Origin: JAXGPP01 sp040766885
GTDB taxonomy: Bacteria; Planctomycetota; Planctomycetia; Pirellulales; Thermoguttaceae
Assembly: GCA_040766885.1 (NCBI GenBank)
Contig: JAXGPP010000004.1
Span: forward strand, 434,001 to 498,000
Direction of reading: 5' to 3'
Length of the DNA: 64,000 bases
Below the pieces are notes generated by a model that saw only the letters and a list, made by a program, of their open reading frames with translations, had not been told where the DNA came from and made no database searches. Both the position numbers and the translations under genes were made by a program. Shown piece by piece: positions 46,986 through 55,889 of this stretch; within the stretch, counting starts at the first letter, position 1; each line of letters starts with the position of its first letter.

Positions 46986-49900
46986 CTACTTCTCCAGTCG
47001 GTCCAGGATTTCCTGGCCCGCGGGCCCGAAGGGGAATTCAGCAAACTGGATGACCTGCTGGCGCTGCACGCGCGCGAGCGACTGGTCGGCGGCGTCGCCG
47101 GAAGCGGCTCGTTGGTCAAAGCGGGCAAGCCGGCGCGTGGTCTCCGCCCGGCCCGCCTGGTAGCGCTGCGCGGCCGCGGGGGAGTGCCGGGCGACGGCGC
47201 GGTCGAGTTCGTCGAGGTTTGCTGGCCGGTAGCTTGGATCGACTGCCGCGCCGGCGAACTCGCGGAGCCTGCCGACCCACTCGAAGACATTCAGCTCAGC
47301 CGGCGAGTACCCGGCAGCCGCTTGCGGAACAGGAATCTGGTCGACCAGCCTGACGAGATGCCTCGCACCCGCAGCGTAGCTTCGCTTCTCGAATTCGATC
47401 CATGCCAGCGCCTGGATGGGCAAGAGCAGTGTGGGGTGCTCGGCGCTGAGCTTCTGCAGCACTGAGGCGGCTTCGTTCCGCTCCCTCGCTTTGAGCAGGA
47501 CCAGACCGTACGCCAGCCTAGGTTCCGGTTCGGTTGGCGTCAGCTTCTCGGTGTTCGTGTATTCCAGTTTCACGTCGAGGACGTCGATCTCGCTCTGGCC
47601 GAGATAGGCGACCAGCCGACGTACCGCCGTCTTGGCCTCCTCGGTAAGTCGCGGGGGCGTTGCGTCGGGCAGAAGCAGTTGGGGAGTCTGCGGCTGGCCC
47701 CAACCGCCCGACAGCGAACGCATCGTCTCATTCAGATAGCTGAAAAGCTCGGTGTTCTCGATGCGGCCGTCGCGGTTGGTGTCCGCCTGCCCGGAAAGAC
47801 CTTGGGCCAGTGCATAGGCAAACAGTCCGTGCTGCTTCTCCGGCCATGGCTGGCCTCGCTGGCCCTCGGAGCTGCTGGCGATGGCCGTCACGGAGCGGAG
47901 CGGCGATCGTCCGGGCTGGGTCTCGAGGCTGGCGAGCATCTCGCCCGCCGAAGGCTGCGACTTGAGATCCTCACCCGTGCCGGCATGGCTCGTGTCGAGC
48001 AGCAGCAGCTTATCGCGGGCAGGGCATTTCTCGAACTGCTCGACGAGCCAGCGGAGCTTTACTCCGGAGGTCTCGATCCGAGCCAGATTGAACGATTTCG
48101 GCGCCAGCCAGATCTCGCCGTCCGGACCGCGGTAGGCATGACCGGAGTAGTACAGCAGAACCTTGTCTTCCGGCTTAGCCCGCTCCAAAGCAGCCGGCAC
48201 GCCCTGCTCCAGCCGCACCTGGCTCACGTCGGTCAGCAGGATGGCCTGGGAAGCGGGCACCCGATAGCGATCGACCAGCGTCTGTTGCAGCAACGTGGCG
48301 TCTTCGATCGGGTACTCAAGTCTGCTCAGCGACTGGTCGTCATAGTTCTCGATCGCGACGAGAACGGCCCAGCGGCTGGGGTCGGGTGGCCGGGTCGCGG
48401 CGATCGACAGCGCCTTCGGCGTATCGGCGCCCGGAGCGTGCCGCACATCCACCAGGTCGCCGATGCGGAGATCGGCCAGCGCAACCTTTTGGCCCGCCAG
48501 CGTGATCTCCGTTTCGGGAGGCGCGAGCACCGTGTTGGGACGCGTGGTTCCTTCAGGTAAGAAATCGAGGGCGTTGACGCCGAGGTTGATTGCGGCGATC
48601 GTGCCCGCCTGGCCGAGCACACGAACCGCATCGATGCGAACCACGCGGACATCATGCGAAAGCGTCACGCGGTCGCCCGGTTGCAGGTCCCGGACCCTTA
48701 CCAGCCGACCGTCAAGATCATTGCGATGGTTGATCGTGACGTCGACCTGCTCGGCCAGCGGCATCGCGACCAGTTCGGAGGATGTGCCTTCGCCGCGAGC
48801 CACCGTAATCCGTCGCTCGGCCTCATTCAGCTCGCGGAGCACCCCTTCAAGCGTCACGACTCGTTCGACCGCCAGCCGGGTCGCCTCATGGCCGGTCTCT
48901 TTTTCGGCGTGATCGACGACGACGCGGTCGCCCGCTTGAAGACTCGCCAGCGTAACCGGCTGGCCGTCGAGCGACGGCTTCCCGTTGAAGAGGATCTCCA
49001 GATCGCTGGGGACTCTCACCACCAGCGGTGCCCCGCCATCGGCAAGAGCGACCGTCAGCTTCCCTTCGTCGGCCTCGATCGCTTCGATGCGGCCGCTATC
49101 GCTTTTCGGCCGTGTGGCCACAATCCGCGTGATCGTGCGGCCCGAACCATCGCGAAGATATTCGACGGTCGCCCGGTCGCCGGGCTGGAGGTTAAGGATC
49201 ACCTCCTTGCGGTCGTTGATCACTACCTCATCTCGCGACTTGATGGGGACCTCTTGCGGCCGGCCGTTGTCGAGGCGCTCGATCACCACCATGCGCTCGT
49301 TGGGATGGATGCTGCGGACGATGCCTTGCATCGGCTTGAGCCCTTGATCAACCGAGGGTTGGGGCTTTCCGGGCAGAAGCATGAGCGTGCTGATCACTAG
49401 CGAGCCGGCCATCGCGGCGATGGCGGCGATCCGCATCGTCCTTTTCTTCCTGGCTTCTTGCTCTCGTGCCGCATCGGCCTCCGAGTCTCTTGGCGGCGGA
49501 GGTGGAGGGATGGCCGTTGCCGCAGAACGCGTCGCGAGTCGCCCGAGCGCTTCGGCCGCGGTATGGAACCGCTGGCCCTGATCCTTGGCGGCAAGCCGTT
49601 CGATGATCTCGGCGAGTTCCTCCGGCACTCCTTCCAGCACCTGGGCGATGCGCGGCAAGTGCCGGTCGGGCGCGGCGTGCCACATGAGCCAGGCGATCTG
49701 CGGGTCGGGGCCGAACGCGCTGAGGCCCGGAAACAGCGATTCGAAATGCCGCCCGCACATCAGTTCGTAGGCGGCGAAACCGAGCGAATAGAGGTCGCTC
49801 GCCGGACCTCGCGGGCCGAACTGGTTCGAGACAAGTTCCGGGGCAATGTACTTGGTCGTACCCTTGAGCAGGCTCCCTTCCTCGTTGCTCGCGCGTCGCG

Positions 49901-50342
49901 CGAGGCCAAAGTCGCCCAACTTGATGCGGTTCAACGGGTCCAGCAACAGGTTGCTCGGCTTGACATCGCCGTGAACGATGCCGTTGGCATGCAGGAAATT
50001 GAGCGCGTTGAGGCTGCCGATGAGCACGAAGCGAAGGTAGTCCAGATCGATCGGGTCGCCCTGCGTGAATGGTTGCAGGCTTCCCCGCATCAGCTCCAGG
50101 ATGAGCCATCCCTTGGGGCGCACCACGTCGTAGATGGTGAGAATGTTTGGATGCTGCAACGAAGCCAGCAATTGTGCCTCGCGCCAATACCGCTCCAGTT
50201 GCCGCGGATCGCCGAGGAACTGCTGGTGAATCTGCTTCACCGCAACCTCGCGCCCCAGCTCGCGGTCGCGGGCGCGGTAGACGGTGGCGAAATCGCCGCT
50301 GGCAATCGTGCTGAGGATCTCGTAGCGATCGGCCGATTCCAT
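46986..50342 (-). CDS. Ser/Thr kinase - four beta-repeats - caspase-like (Cys to Ser) - TPR fusion
   Basis: This 1118-residue protein has four parts. Kinase, residues 7-270: K36 in VAVKQ, catalytic loop HGDVKPSN with D126 (HGD, not HRD), DFG at 144-146. One membrane helix lies at about 303-324. Four tandem DUF5666-like beta modules follow (338-411, 416-495, 498-577, 579-652), each ending in an LxxLQxGDxVxV-type block. The caspase/C14 domain (656-893) keeps H735 in YYSGHAY, but the Cys position reads LLLDTSHAG, so S785 replaces Cys; an EF-hand-like loop DTNRDGRIENTE spans 854-865. A TPR-like tail follows. It is the last gene of the Tad-type run. Confidence 0.9.
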   Translation of the reverse strand: MESADRYEILSTIASGDFATVYRARDRELGREVAVKQIHQQFLGDPRQLERYWREAQLLASLQHPNILTIYDVVRPKGWLILELMRGSLQPFTQGDPIDLDYLRFVLIGSLNALNFLHANGIVHGDVKPSNLLLDPLNRIKLGDFGLARRASNEEGSLLKGTTKYIAPELVSNQFGPRGPASDLYSLGFAAYELMCGRHFESLFPGLSAFGPDPQIAWLMWHAAPDRHLPRIAQVLEGVPEELAEIIERLAAKDQGQRFHTAAEALGRLATRSAATAIPPPPPPRDSEADAAREQEARKKRTMRIAAIAAMAGSLVISTLMLLPGKPQPSVDQGLKPMQGIVRSIHPNERMVVIERLDNGRPQEVPIKSRDEVVINDRKEVILNLQPGDRATVEYLRDGSGRTITRIVATRPKSDSGRIEAIEADEGKLTVALADGGAPLVVRVPSDLEILFNGKPSLDGQPVTLASLQAGDRVVVDHAEKETGHEATRLAVERVVTLEGVLRELNEAERRITVARGEGTSSELVAMPLAEQVDVTINHRNDLDGRLVRVRDLQPGDRVTLSHDVRVVRIDAVRVLGQAGTIAAINLGVNALDFLPEGTTRPNTVLAPPETEITLAGQKVALADLRIGDLVDVRHAPGADTPKALSIAATRPPDPSRWAVLVAIENYDDQSLSRLEYPIEDATLLQQTLVDRYRVPASQAILLTDVSQVRLEQGVPAALERAKPEDKVLLYYSGHAYRGPDGEIWLAPKSFNLARIETSGVKLRWLVEQFEKCPARDKLLLLDTSHAGTGEDLKSQPSAGEMLASLETQPGRSPLRSVTAIASSSEGQRGQPWPEKQHGLFAYALAQGLSGQADTNRDGRIENTELFSYLNETMRSLSGGWGQPQTPQLLLPDATPPRLTEEAKTAVRRLVAYLGQSEIDVLDVKLEYTNTEKLTPTEPEPRLAYGLVLLKARERNEAASVLQKLSAEHPTLLLPIQALAWIEFEKRSYAAGARHLVRLVDQIPVPQAAAGYSPAELNVFEWVGRLREFAGAAVDPSYRPANLDELDRAVARHSPAAAQRYQAGRAETTRRLARFDQRAASGDAADQSLARVQRQQVIQFAEFPFGPAGQEILDRLEK

Positions 50343-50357
50343 GGTCCTTACCGTTCC

Positions 50358-51209
50358 TCAGTCGCTGCTTAACAGGATGACGAGTTGTTCCTCAAGCCGT
50401 CGATCGCGGGCAATGCTGCCGGTGATGCCGTCGAACTCGCCGCGTTCGGACCGCAACAACTCCAGCACCTCGCGGTAATACTGCCGTTCGGCCCGGTAAT
50501 CGCCGCGGGCCCACGCCTGGTGCGCCTGGCGGAGCAGAATCTGATACGCTGCTGTCGGCTCGGGCCCGCCGAGATCGGAGAAATACTCTTCTTCGACCAC
50601 GCGGCGAGCACGGGTGATCTGTTCGATGTTCGTGCCGGGCGGCTCCAAGTCGATAAAGGCGAGTACAAGCGATAATACCATGCTCATGCTCAGCAGCCCG
50701 AAGAGCACCAACGGATTGACGCCTGAACGTTCCCGCTGCGGCCGAGCAGCGGCCGCATCCTCCGCGAGGAGCAGTTCGGGCAGCTTCTCTCCCTCCGCCA
50801 CGGGCAGAAGCGACGATGCCGTCTCCGTCGGGATGAACCGGGCCGACTTGCGCTGTGGTTTCGCCGGCGGAGCCGGAACCGGCGGCTGGCCGGAAACTGG
50901 AGCCGCAGTCGTGCGGCTCTCCGGGGCGGCAGGCGGCTTCGGCGTCGCCGCCCGCGAGTTGCCGGATTTCGGCGGCGCGCTGGGGGCCGAAGCCCGCGTA
51001 GGCGCGGCAGAGGCCTCGGTCTTTGCAGCCGCCGACCCCGGCGCCGTCGCCAACGGGGGTGGTACCGCCAGCGGTGCGGACCGGCCGCCCGACGCGCGAC
51101 CGGCAATAAAGCGGTGTTCACAGCGCGGGCAGCTCACAGCGCTGCCGGCCATCTTATCCGGCAACGTGACGCTCTGCTGGCACTGGGGACACTCGACTTG
51201 CATGGGCAT
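50358..51209 (-). CDS. Zinc-ribbon, single-pass membrane protein in the Tad run
   Basis: This 283-residue protein begins MPMQVECPQCQQSVTLP with a paired CPQC/CPRC zinc ribbon. A long Ala/Pro-rich linker and one membrane helix near 195-215 (LVLFGLLSMSMVLSLVLAF) follow. The C-terminal helical part (RQAHQAWARGDYRAERQYYR) looks like a TPR. The start could be at 51,209 or 51,203 (two close Met codons). It lies 15 nt before the kinase gene and 82 nt after TadC. It may link the kinase to the membrane machine; function unknown. Confidence 0.72.
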   Translation of the reverse strand: MPMQVECPQCQQSVTLPDKMAGSAVSCPRCEHRFIAGRASGGRSAPLAVPPPLATAPGSAAAKTEASAAPTRASAPSAPPKSGNSRAATPKPPAAPESRTTAAPVSGQPPVPAPPAKPQRKSARFIPTETASSLLPVAEGEKLPELLLAEDAAAARPQRERSGVNPLVLFGLLSMSMVLSLVLAFIDLEPPGTNIEQITRARRVVEEEYFSDLGGPEPTAAYQILLRQAHQAWARGDYRAERQYYREVLELLRSERGEFDGITGSIARDRRLEEQLVILLSSD

Positions 51210-51291
51210 CTTGAGCGGCTTGGCCTTCCTTGTGTGCAGGCGTCGCGCCTGCCGCAGTGCCGCCTGGTGCAGCACTACAAGCGGTTGCACG

Positions 51292-52239
51292 TTACTCCAG
51301 GAACAGTCCGAAACTCATGTAATTCATCAGAAACGGTCCGAGAATGATCAACACCGTGGCGATCATCACCAGCATGCCCGGCAGGAGCATATTGACCCCC
51401 GCCTCGCCGGCCACGGTCTCGGCGCGCTGGGTCCGTTTGATCCGCAATACGTCCGCCTGGGTCCGGAAAACGTGGGCCAGCGGCGTGCCGAGGAACTCTC
51501 CTTGCAGGATCGAGCCCACGATGCTGTTGATCTCGTCGTCATCGAGCCGGCGCATCATCGCCTCGAACGCCTCCGCCCGGGTCTTGCCCATGTTCATGTC
51601 GTTGAGCACGCGGCCGAACTCCTCGGCGACCGGGTGGCCGTGAAATTCATCCACCGCCTGCCGCAGCGCCCTGAGGAAGGTAGCCCCGGCCTCCATGAGC
51701 AGCGTCAAGAGATCGAGCAGAAACGGCATCCGCCGCTTGATCATCCGCAGCCGCTGGGCGGCCCGGGCGGCCAGCCGCCGCCGCAGGTACCACACGGTGG
51801 CCAGTGCGGCCGCCGGAGTGAGCAGGGCGCCGCCGAGCAGGCCGAACTGGTCGGTGAAGAAATACGCGTAGGCCGGAACCAGGAAGGCGGTGACCAGTTC
51901 CATTCTCGCCAGGTATTCCTCGGCCAGCCAGAACCGCGATAGTCCAGCGGCCTGGATCTCGCGCTGCATCCTGGGCAGCCCGTCGTGGAAGATGTTGCGG
52001 TTGATCCGCGCCAGCCAATGGATCACCGGCTGAAACAGCCGATAGAGCGGGTCGGTGCGGCGCAGCTCATTGATGCGGCTGATGTCGTAACGCCATTCGC
52101 TCCCCTGCTCCAGATCCTCGGTCGCCAGCACTACGAATACCCAGCGCGCGACAATCGTCACCGCCGCCGCGATCGCGGCGCAGGCGGCTAGCTCGATGCC
52201 GGTAAGCAGGGCCGTGCTGAGAGCCAAGAGAAGGGACAT
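51292..52239 (-). CDS. tadC: Tad pilus inner-membrane platform protein TadC (T2SSF)
   Basis: This 315-residue protein has a T2SSF domain between membrane helices. RRRMPFLLDLLTLLMEAGATF-like sequence and AGEAGVNMLLPGMLVMIATVL at the C-terminus fit TadC. An N-terminal helix (ELAACAAIAAAVTIVARWVF) and a pair near 125-160 are also visible. With TadB it forms the platform that the ATPase drives. It follows TadB by 7 nt. Confidence 0.85.
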   Translation of the reverse strand: MSLLLALSTALLTGIELAACAAIAAAVTIVARWVFVVLATEDLEQGSEWRYDISRINELRRTDPLYRLFQPVIHWLARINRNIFHDGLPRMQREIQAAGLSRFWLAEEYLARMELVTAFLVPAYAYFFTDQFGLLGGALLTPAAALATVWYLRRRLAARAAQRLRMIKRRMPFLLDLLTLLMEAGATFLRALRQAVDEFHGHPVAEEFGRVLNDMNMGKTRAEAFEAMMRRLDDDEINSIVGSILQGEFLGTPLAHVFRTQADVLRIKRTQRAETVAGEAGVNMLLPGMLVMIATVLIILGPFLMNYMSFGLFLE

Positions 52240-52246
52240 AATAACA

Positions 52247-53098
52247 TTAGATGTCAGGATTCAAGATCCACCGCGCCCACCAATAGGCAGCGATGTTCAA
52301 CAGCATCGCCAAAGCCAGCAGGAAATGGCCGAACGTCGTGGTAAACAGCAGGGCCGTGTTGTCAGGATCGACGAACCAGTACGCCACAAGGATCACCGCG
52401 GGAGTGAACGCCATGTAGATCGCCGACTTTCGTGCCTGCGCGGTCTCGCTCATGATCTTCCGTTCCAGCCGCTGCAGCTCGAGGACCGATTGGGCGATAC
52501 GCTCGACCGTCTCATTGAGCTTTCCGCCGCTTTCATGGCTGGCGAGGATCGCCGCGGCGAAGAGGGCGAAGTTCTCGCTCCTGAGGCGGTCTTTGGCCTC
52601 AACGAGCGTCCGCTCCAGTGGCTTGCCCAGTTTGTACTCGCCGATGATCTGCCGGAATTCCTCGTTGATCGGCCAGGGGCATTGGGCGGCCAGAATATCC
52701 AGCGACTGCACCAGCGAAAGGCCGGCGCGCACCGCGTTGGCCAGCGTTACCATCGCGTCGGCCATCTGATCTTCGACCTTCTGACGCCGCCGCTCGGCCG
52801 CCCTCTGCAGCAAATACCACGGCGCTGCCAGGAGAAACGTCGAGGCGAGCACCGCAAAGACGGGGCTGGCCAGTACCTCCCAGAAGATGAAGAATACCAC
52901 CGCAGTCGCGGCGACCCAGGCGACGAGGATCGCCCGCAGCCTCTCCGTTGACGCCCGCAGTCGCCGCAGCTTCTCCGCAATATCGCGTTCAATCGCCGCC
53001 GCCGTCGCCAGAAGGAGATCGCCTCCTGACCACGTGCCCAAAGCGATCGCCGTAGCGACGCTCAACGAGCCGAGGTACAGTTCGATGCCTTGCGGCAT
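52247..53098 (-). CDS. tadB: Tad pilus inner-membrane platform protein TadB (T2SSF)
   Basis: This 283-residue protein has a T2SSF core: ADAMVTLANAVRAGLSLVQS, LLAAQCPWPINEEFRQIIGEY and ILASHESGGKLNETVERIA. Three to four membrane segments are visible. ATG 53,098 is chosen for its upstream GAGGAG; a GTG at 53,113 overlapping the TadA stop (GTGA) is possible. It sits directly after the FHA-TadA gene, which fits its role as the ATPase partner. Confidence 0.86.
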   Translation of the reverse strand: MPQGIELYLGSLSVATAIALGTWSGGDLLLATAAAIERDIAEKLRRLRASTERLRAILVAWVAATAVVFFIFWEVLASPVFAVLASTFLLAAPWYLLQRAAERRRQKVEDQMADAMVTLANAVRAGLSLVQSLDILAAQCPWPINEEFRQIIGEYKLGKPLERTLVEAKDRLRSENFALFAAAILASHESGGKLNETVERIAQSVLELQRLERKIMSETAQARKSAIYMAFTPAVILVAYWFVDPDNTALLFTTTFGHFLLALAMLLNIAAYWWARWILNPDI

Positions 53099-53109
53099 GG
53101 CGGTTCTCC

Positions 53110-55128
53110 TCACTCCGTCGGCCGGGAGACTCGTGTTTCCCGCCCGGAACGCGGTCGATCGGGCCCCGTAAGCGAACCCGACGCCAGTCTCGCGGGCTCT
53201 TCCACGCCCGGCAGCGCCCTGGTCGCTGGTCCGGCGAGCGCCGCATCGTGGCCATATAGGAATTCCAGTTCCAGCAGTTCCTTGGCCGTAAGCGATTCAA
53301 TGAACGAGGGCAGGTAGCCGGTGGGCAGGAGCGTCCGGCCGTTACGGAAGTTGAAAATATCGAGGATCACCACCTCGTGGCTGTCGGGATCGATCCGCGT
53401 AAGCTCCGACACCTGCGTGATGACGCGGCGCCCGCCCGGCATGCGGCTGATGTGCACGATGACGTCGATCGCCGAGACAAGCTGCCGGTGGATCGAAGCG
53501 ATGGGCAGGTCGGCCGCCATGAGGATCAGCACCTCCAGCCGCTCGACGACCTCGCGGGCGCTGTTGGCATGAACGGTGGTCATCGAGCCATCGTGCCCGG
53601 TGTTCATCGCCTGCACCATGTCGAGCGCTTCGGCGCCGCGGCATTCGCCGACGATGATGCGATCGGGGCGCATCCGCAGCGCGTTCCGCACGAGGTCGCG
53701 GATCGTGTACGCGCCCGCCCCCTCGACATTCGACATCTTGCTCTCCAGCGACACCACGTGCTCCTGGTGCAGCCGCAGTTCGAGCGTGTCTTCGACGGTG
53801 ATGATCCGTTCCTTGTAAGGGATGAAGCTGCTGAGCACGTTCAGGAGGGTCGTCTTGCCTGTCCCCGTGCCGCCGCTCACCAGGATGTTGCGGCGGTCGA
53901 TGACGCATGCCCGCAGGAAGCGGGCTGCCGCCGTGCTTACGCTCTCCATCTCCACCAGGTCGTCCATCGTCATTCGCTGGACGGGGAACTTGCGGATTGT
54001 CAGGCAGGGGCCTTTCGTCGAAAGCGGCGGGATGATCGCGTTCACCCGCGAGCCGTCGGGAAGCCGGGCGTCGACCAGCGGCTGGCTCTTGTCGATGCGG
54101 CGGCCCACTTGGGCCACGATCCGCTCGATGATCGATTCGGTGACCTTCTCGGAAATGAAGCGGCGGCCCGACTTCTCGATCACGCCATCGCGCTCGATGT
54201 AGATCTGGTCCGATCCGACGACCATGATTTCGGTGACCGTGGGGGCCCGCAGCAGGTCCTGCAGCGGACCGAAACCGAAGATCACGTCCTTGAGGTCCTT
54301 CTTGAGCGTCCGCAGCACGATGTAGCGCCGCAGCTCGTGGTGCAAGTGCGGCCGCACCAGCGGAAAAACCTCGGCAAAGCGGATCTCGACGCGTTGTACC
54401 TGGCTGCTCACGTCGCGGCACTCGGCCAGGTTCATCCGCTCGCGCACGAACTGCAGCAGCCCGTGCAGTTCGGCCTCGCGCTCCGGCACCAGCGTGGCCG
54501 GCACGTCGAACTCGTTCGAAGTCAGCGATGCCAGGTCGAAGAACTCCTCCGGCCCGGAATCCATGATCAACTGGTTGATGAGATGGTCGCGGAGCGTGAG
54601 CCCCGTCAGTTCTTCGATCAGGGGCTCGTTCTCAGGGCCGAAGACGGCAAGCTCCCGGCACACGTCCTCGATGTTGTTTTCCAACAGCAGGATGCTCTCC
54701 GTGTCGCTGCTTCGCCGCGTTTCAAATTCGTACAGGTCGAGCCGTTCGAGCAGCTTTCGATGGATCCGCAACTCCAGGTCCGACATCACCGAACGAAGAT
54801 GGCTCTCCAGCTCATCGCGGCTGATGGCGACGGCCTTCTCGGCCTCGAAAGTCAACGTATATGGCCAGATTCGCACCTTCGCGCCGGGGGCGAAAAGGGC
54901 TGTCTGGCCGCCGAGCACTTCCTCGTCGCCGACAACGCAGCTGTTAAGCCCCACGTTCTCCAGTTGAAGCTGGCCGTCCACCAGACGCACGATGGCGTGG
55001 CGGCGCGAGACGAGCGGGCTGGCCAGCACGATGGTGTTCGTCGCATCGCGGCCAATCGTCACTTCGCCCCCTTCAACCTCGACGAGGTTGCGGCGGCTCT
55101 CGCTTACCCGGTTGTACCAGATCTTCAT
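53110..55128 (-). CDS. FHA-domain-fused CpaF/TadA secretion ATPase
   Basis: This 672-residue protein has an N-terminal FHA domain (about 1-95) with the phosphothreonine-binding pattern TIGRDATN, SRRHA and NVGLNSC. A helical linker and a complete CpaF/TadA ATPase (about 265-625) follow. Walker A is GGTGTGKT (419-426), the Asp box is VEDTLEL, and GECRGAEALDMVQAMNTGH with TTVHANS are Walker B and His-box regions. Classical TadA lacks the FHA part. The start overlaps the CpaB stop (ATGA). A plausible binding partner is a substrate phosphorylated by the kinase encoded at 46,986-50,342. Confidence 0.92.
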   Translation of the reverse strand: MKIWYNRVSESRRNLVEVEGGEVTIGRDATNTIVLASPLVSRRHAIVRLVDGQLQLENVGLNSCVVGDEEVLGGQTALFAPGAKVRIWPYTLTFEAEKAVAISRDELESHLRSVMSDLELRIHRKLLERLDLYEFETRRSSDTESILLLENNIEDVCRELAVFGPENEPLIEELTGLTLRDHLINQLIMDSGPEEFFDLASLTSNEFDVPATLVPEREAELHGLLQFVRERMNLAECRDVSSQVQRVEIRFAEVFPLVRPHLHHELRRYIVLRTLKKDLKDVIFGFGPLQDLLRAPTVTEIMVVGSDQIYIERDGVIEKSGRRFISEKVTESIIERIVAQVGRRIDKSQPLVDARLPDGSRVNAIIPPLSTKGPCLTIRKFPVQRMTMDDLVEMESVSTAAARFLRACVIDRRNILVSGGTGTGKTTLLNVLSSFIPYKERIITVEDTLELRLHQEHVVSLESKMSNVEGAGAYTIRDLVRNALRMRPDRIIVGECRGAEALDMVQAMNTGHDGSMTTVHANSAREVVERLEVLILMAADLPIASIHRQLVSAIDVIVHISRMPGGRRVITQVSELTRIDPDSHEVVILDIFNFRNGRTLLPTGYLPSFIESLTAKELLELEFLYGHDAALAGPATRALPGVEEPARLASGSLTGPDRPRSGRETRVSRPTE

Positions 55129-55889
55129 GGAGACAGTGTCTTGCCTTTGCGCGGATGGAGCAGAATGCCCATCGGCCGGAAATTCGTCTCGTTGAGCATC
55201 TTCAGCAGCTTGTCCGCCTGGGCGATCGGGTTGCCGGTCGAATCGACTTCGATCGCGATGGCAATCACGTTCTCCTGCACCGTCGGCATGCGCGACGATC
55301 GCCGCACCTCAGCCGAACCGAGGCGATTGCCGAGCGAGAGAATGCGGAACGGACCGATCGTGTCGATGCTTCCGGCCAGACGCGGCTGGGGACCGTCGGC
55401 CGCGGCGGCCGGGCCGGTCTCATCCTCTATCGATTCTCCATAACCCACCGGCGCCGGGCCGGCGATGAACGAAACCATATCCCCCGGTTCGACCAGCGAC
55501 GGCACAAAGGTGCGGTTGTCGACTGGCAGCCAGACGACGCGCTCGTTCTCGCCAAACTTGAGCTCCTGTGCCGGGGTTTTCAGGTCGTCGCGCAGCAGAA
55601 GGTAGCCGCCACTGTGATCGCGCCAGACGCGGCTGCCGATCACCGACTCCCGCGTCGACCACGGATAGGCGAACTCGTCGAGGTTGCCGGCCTGGGAACG
55701 TGGAATATCGACCCGAACAAGGTGCGACTCCTGCAGCACCTCGCCGCGGGCGACATTCGCCTCCGTGGCAATACCGACGTACGAGACCGTCTCCTGGCGC
55801 TGAGCTTTGCCGGCCAGGTAGAGCCAGTTGAAGACGCCGCCCGCCAGCCCCAACGCCAGCGCGATAACCAGACCTTGCGTGCCTCTCAT
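55125..55889 (-). CDS. cpaB: Flp pilus assembly protein CpaB (RcpC)
   Basis: This 254-residue protein has one N-terminal membrane helix (LVIALALGLAGGVFNWLYLA). A SAF/CpaB domain follows, with VGIATEANVARGEVLQESHL and VWLPVDNRTFVPSLVEPGDMVSF. CpaB usually bridges the inner-membrane motor and outer components. No secretin is visible in the window, so the partner may be encoded elsewhere or be lacking. The start overlaps the upstream stop (ATGA). Confidence 0.8.
   Translation of the reverse strand: MRGTQGLVIALALGLAGGVFNWLYLAGKAQRQETVSYVGIATEANVARGEVLQESHLVRVDIPRSQAGNLDEFAYPWSTRESVIGSRVWRDHSGGYLLLRDDLKTPAQELKFGENERVVWLPVDNRTFVPSLVEPGDMVSFIAGPAPVGYGESIEDETGPAAAADGPQPRLAGSIDTIGPFRILSLGNRLGSAEVRRSSRMPTVQENVIAIAIEVDSTGNPIAQADKLLKMLNETNFRPMGILLHPRKGKTLSP

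Noticed and set aside
53377..55443. 688-codon plus-strand frame antisense to FHA-TadA
   Set aside because: It is His/Asp-rich low-information sequence opposite a well-supported ATPase gene.
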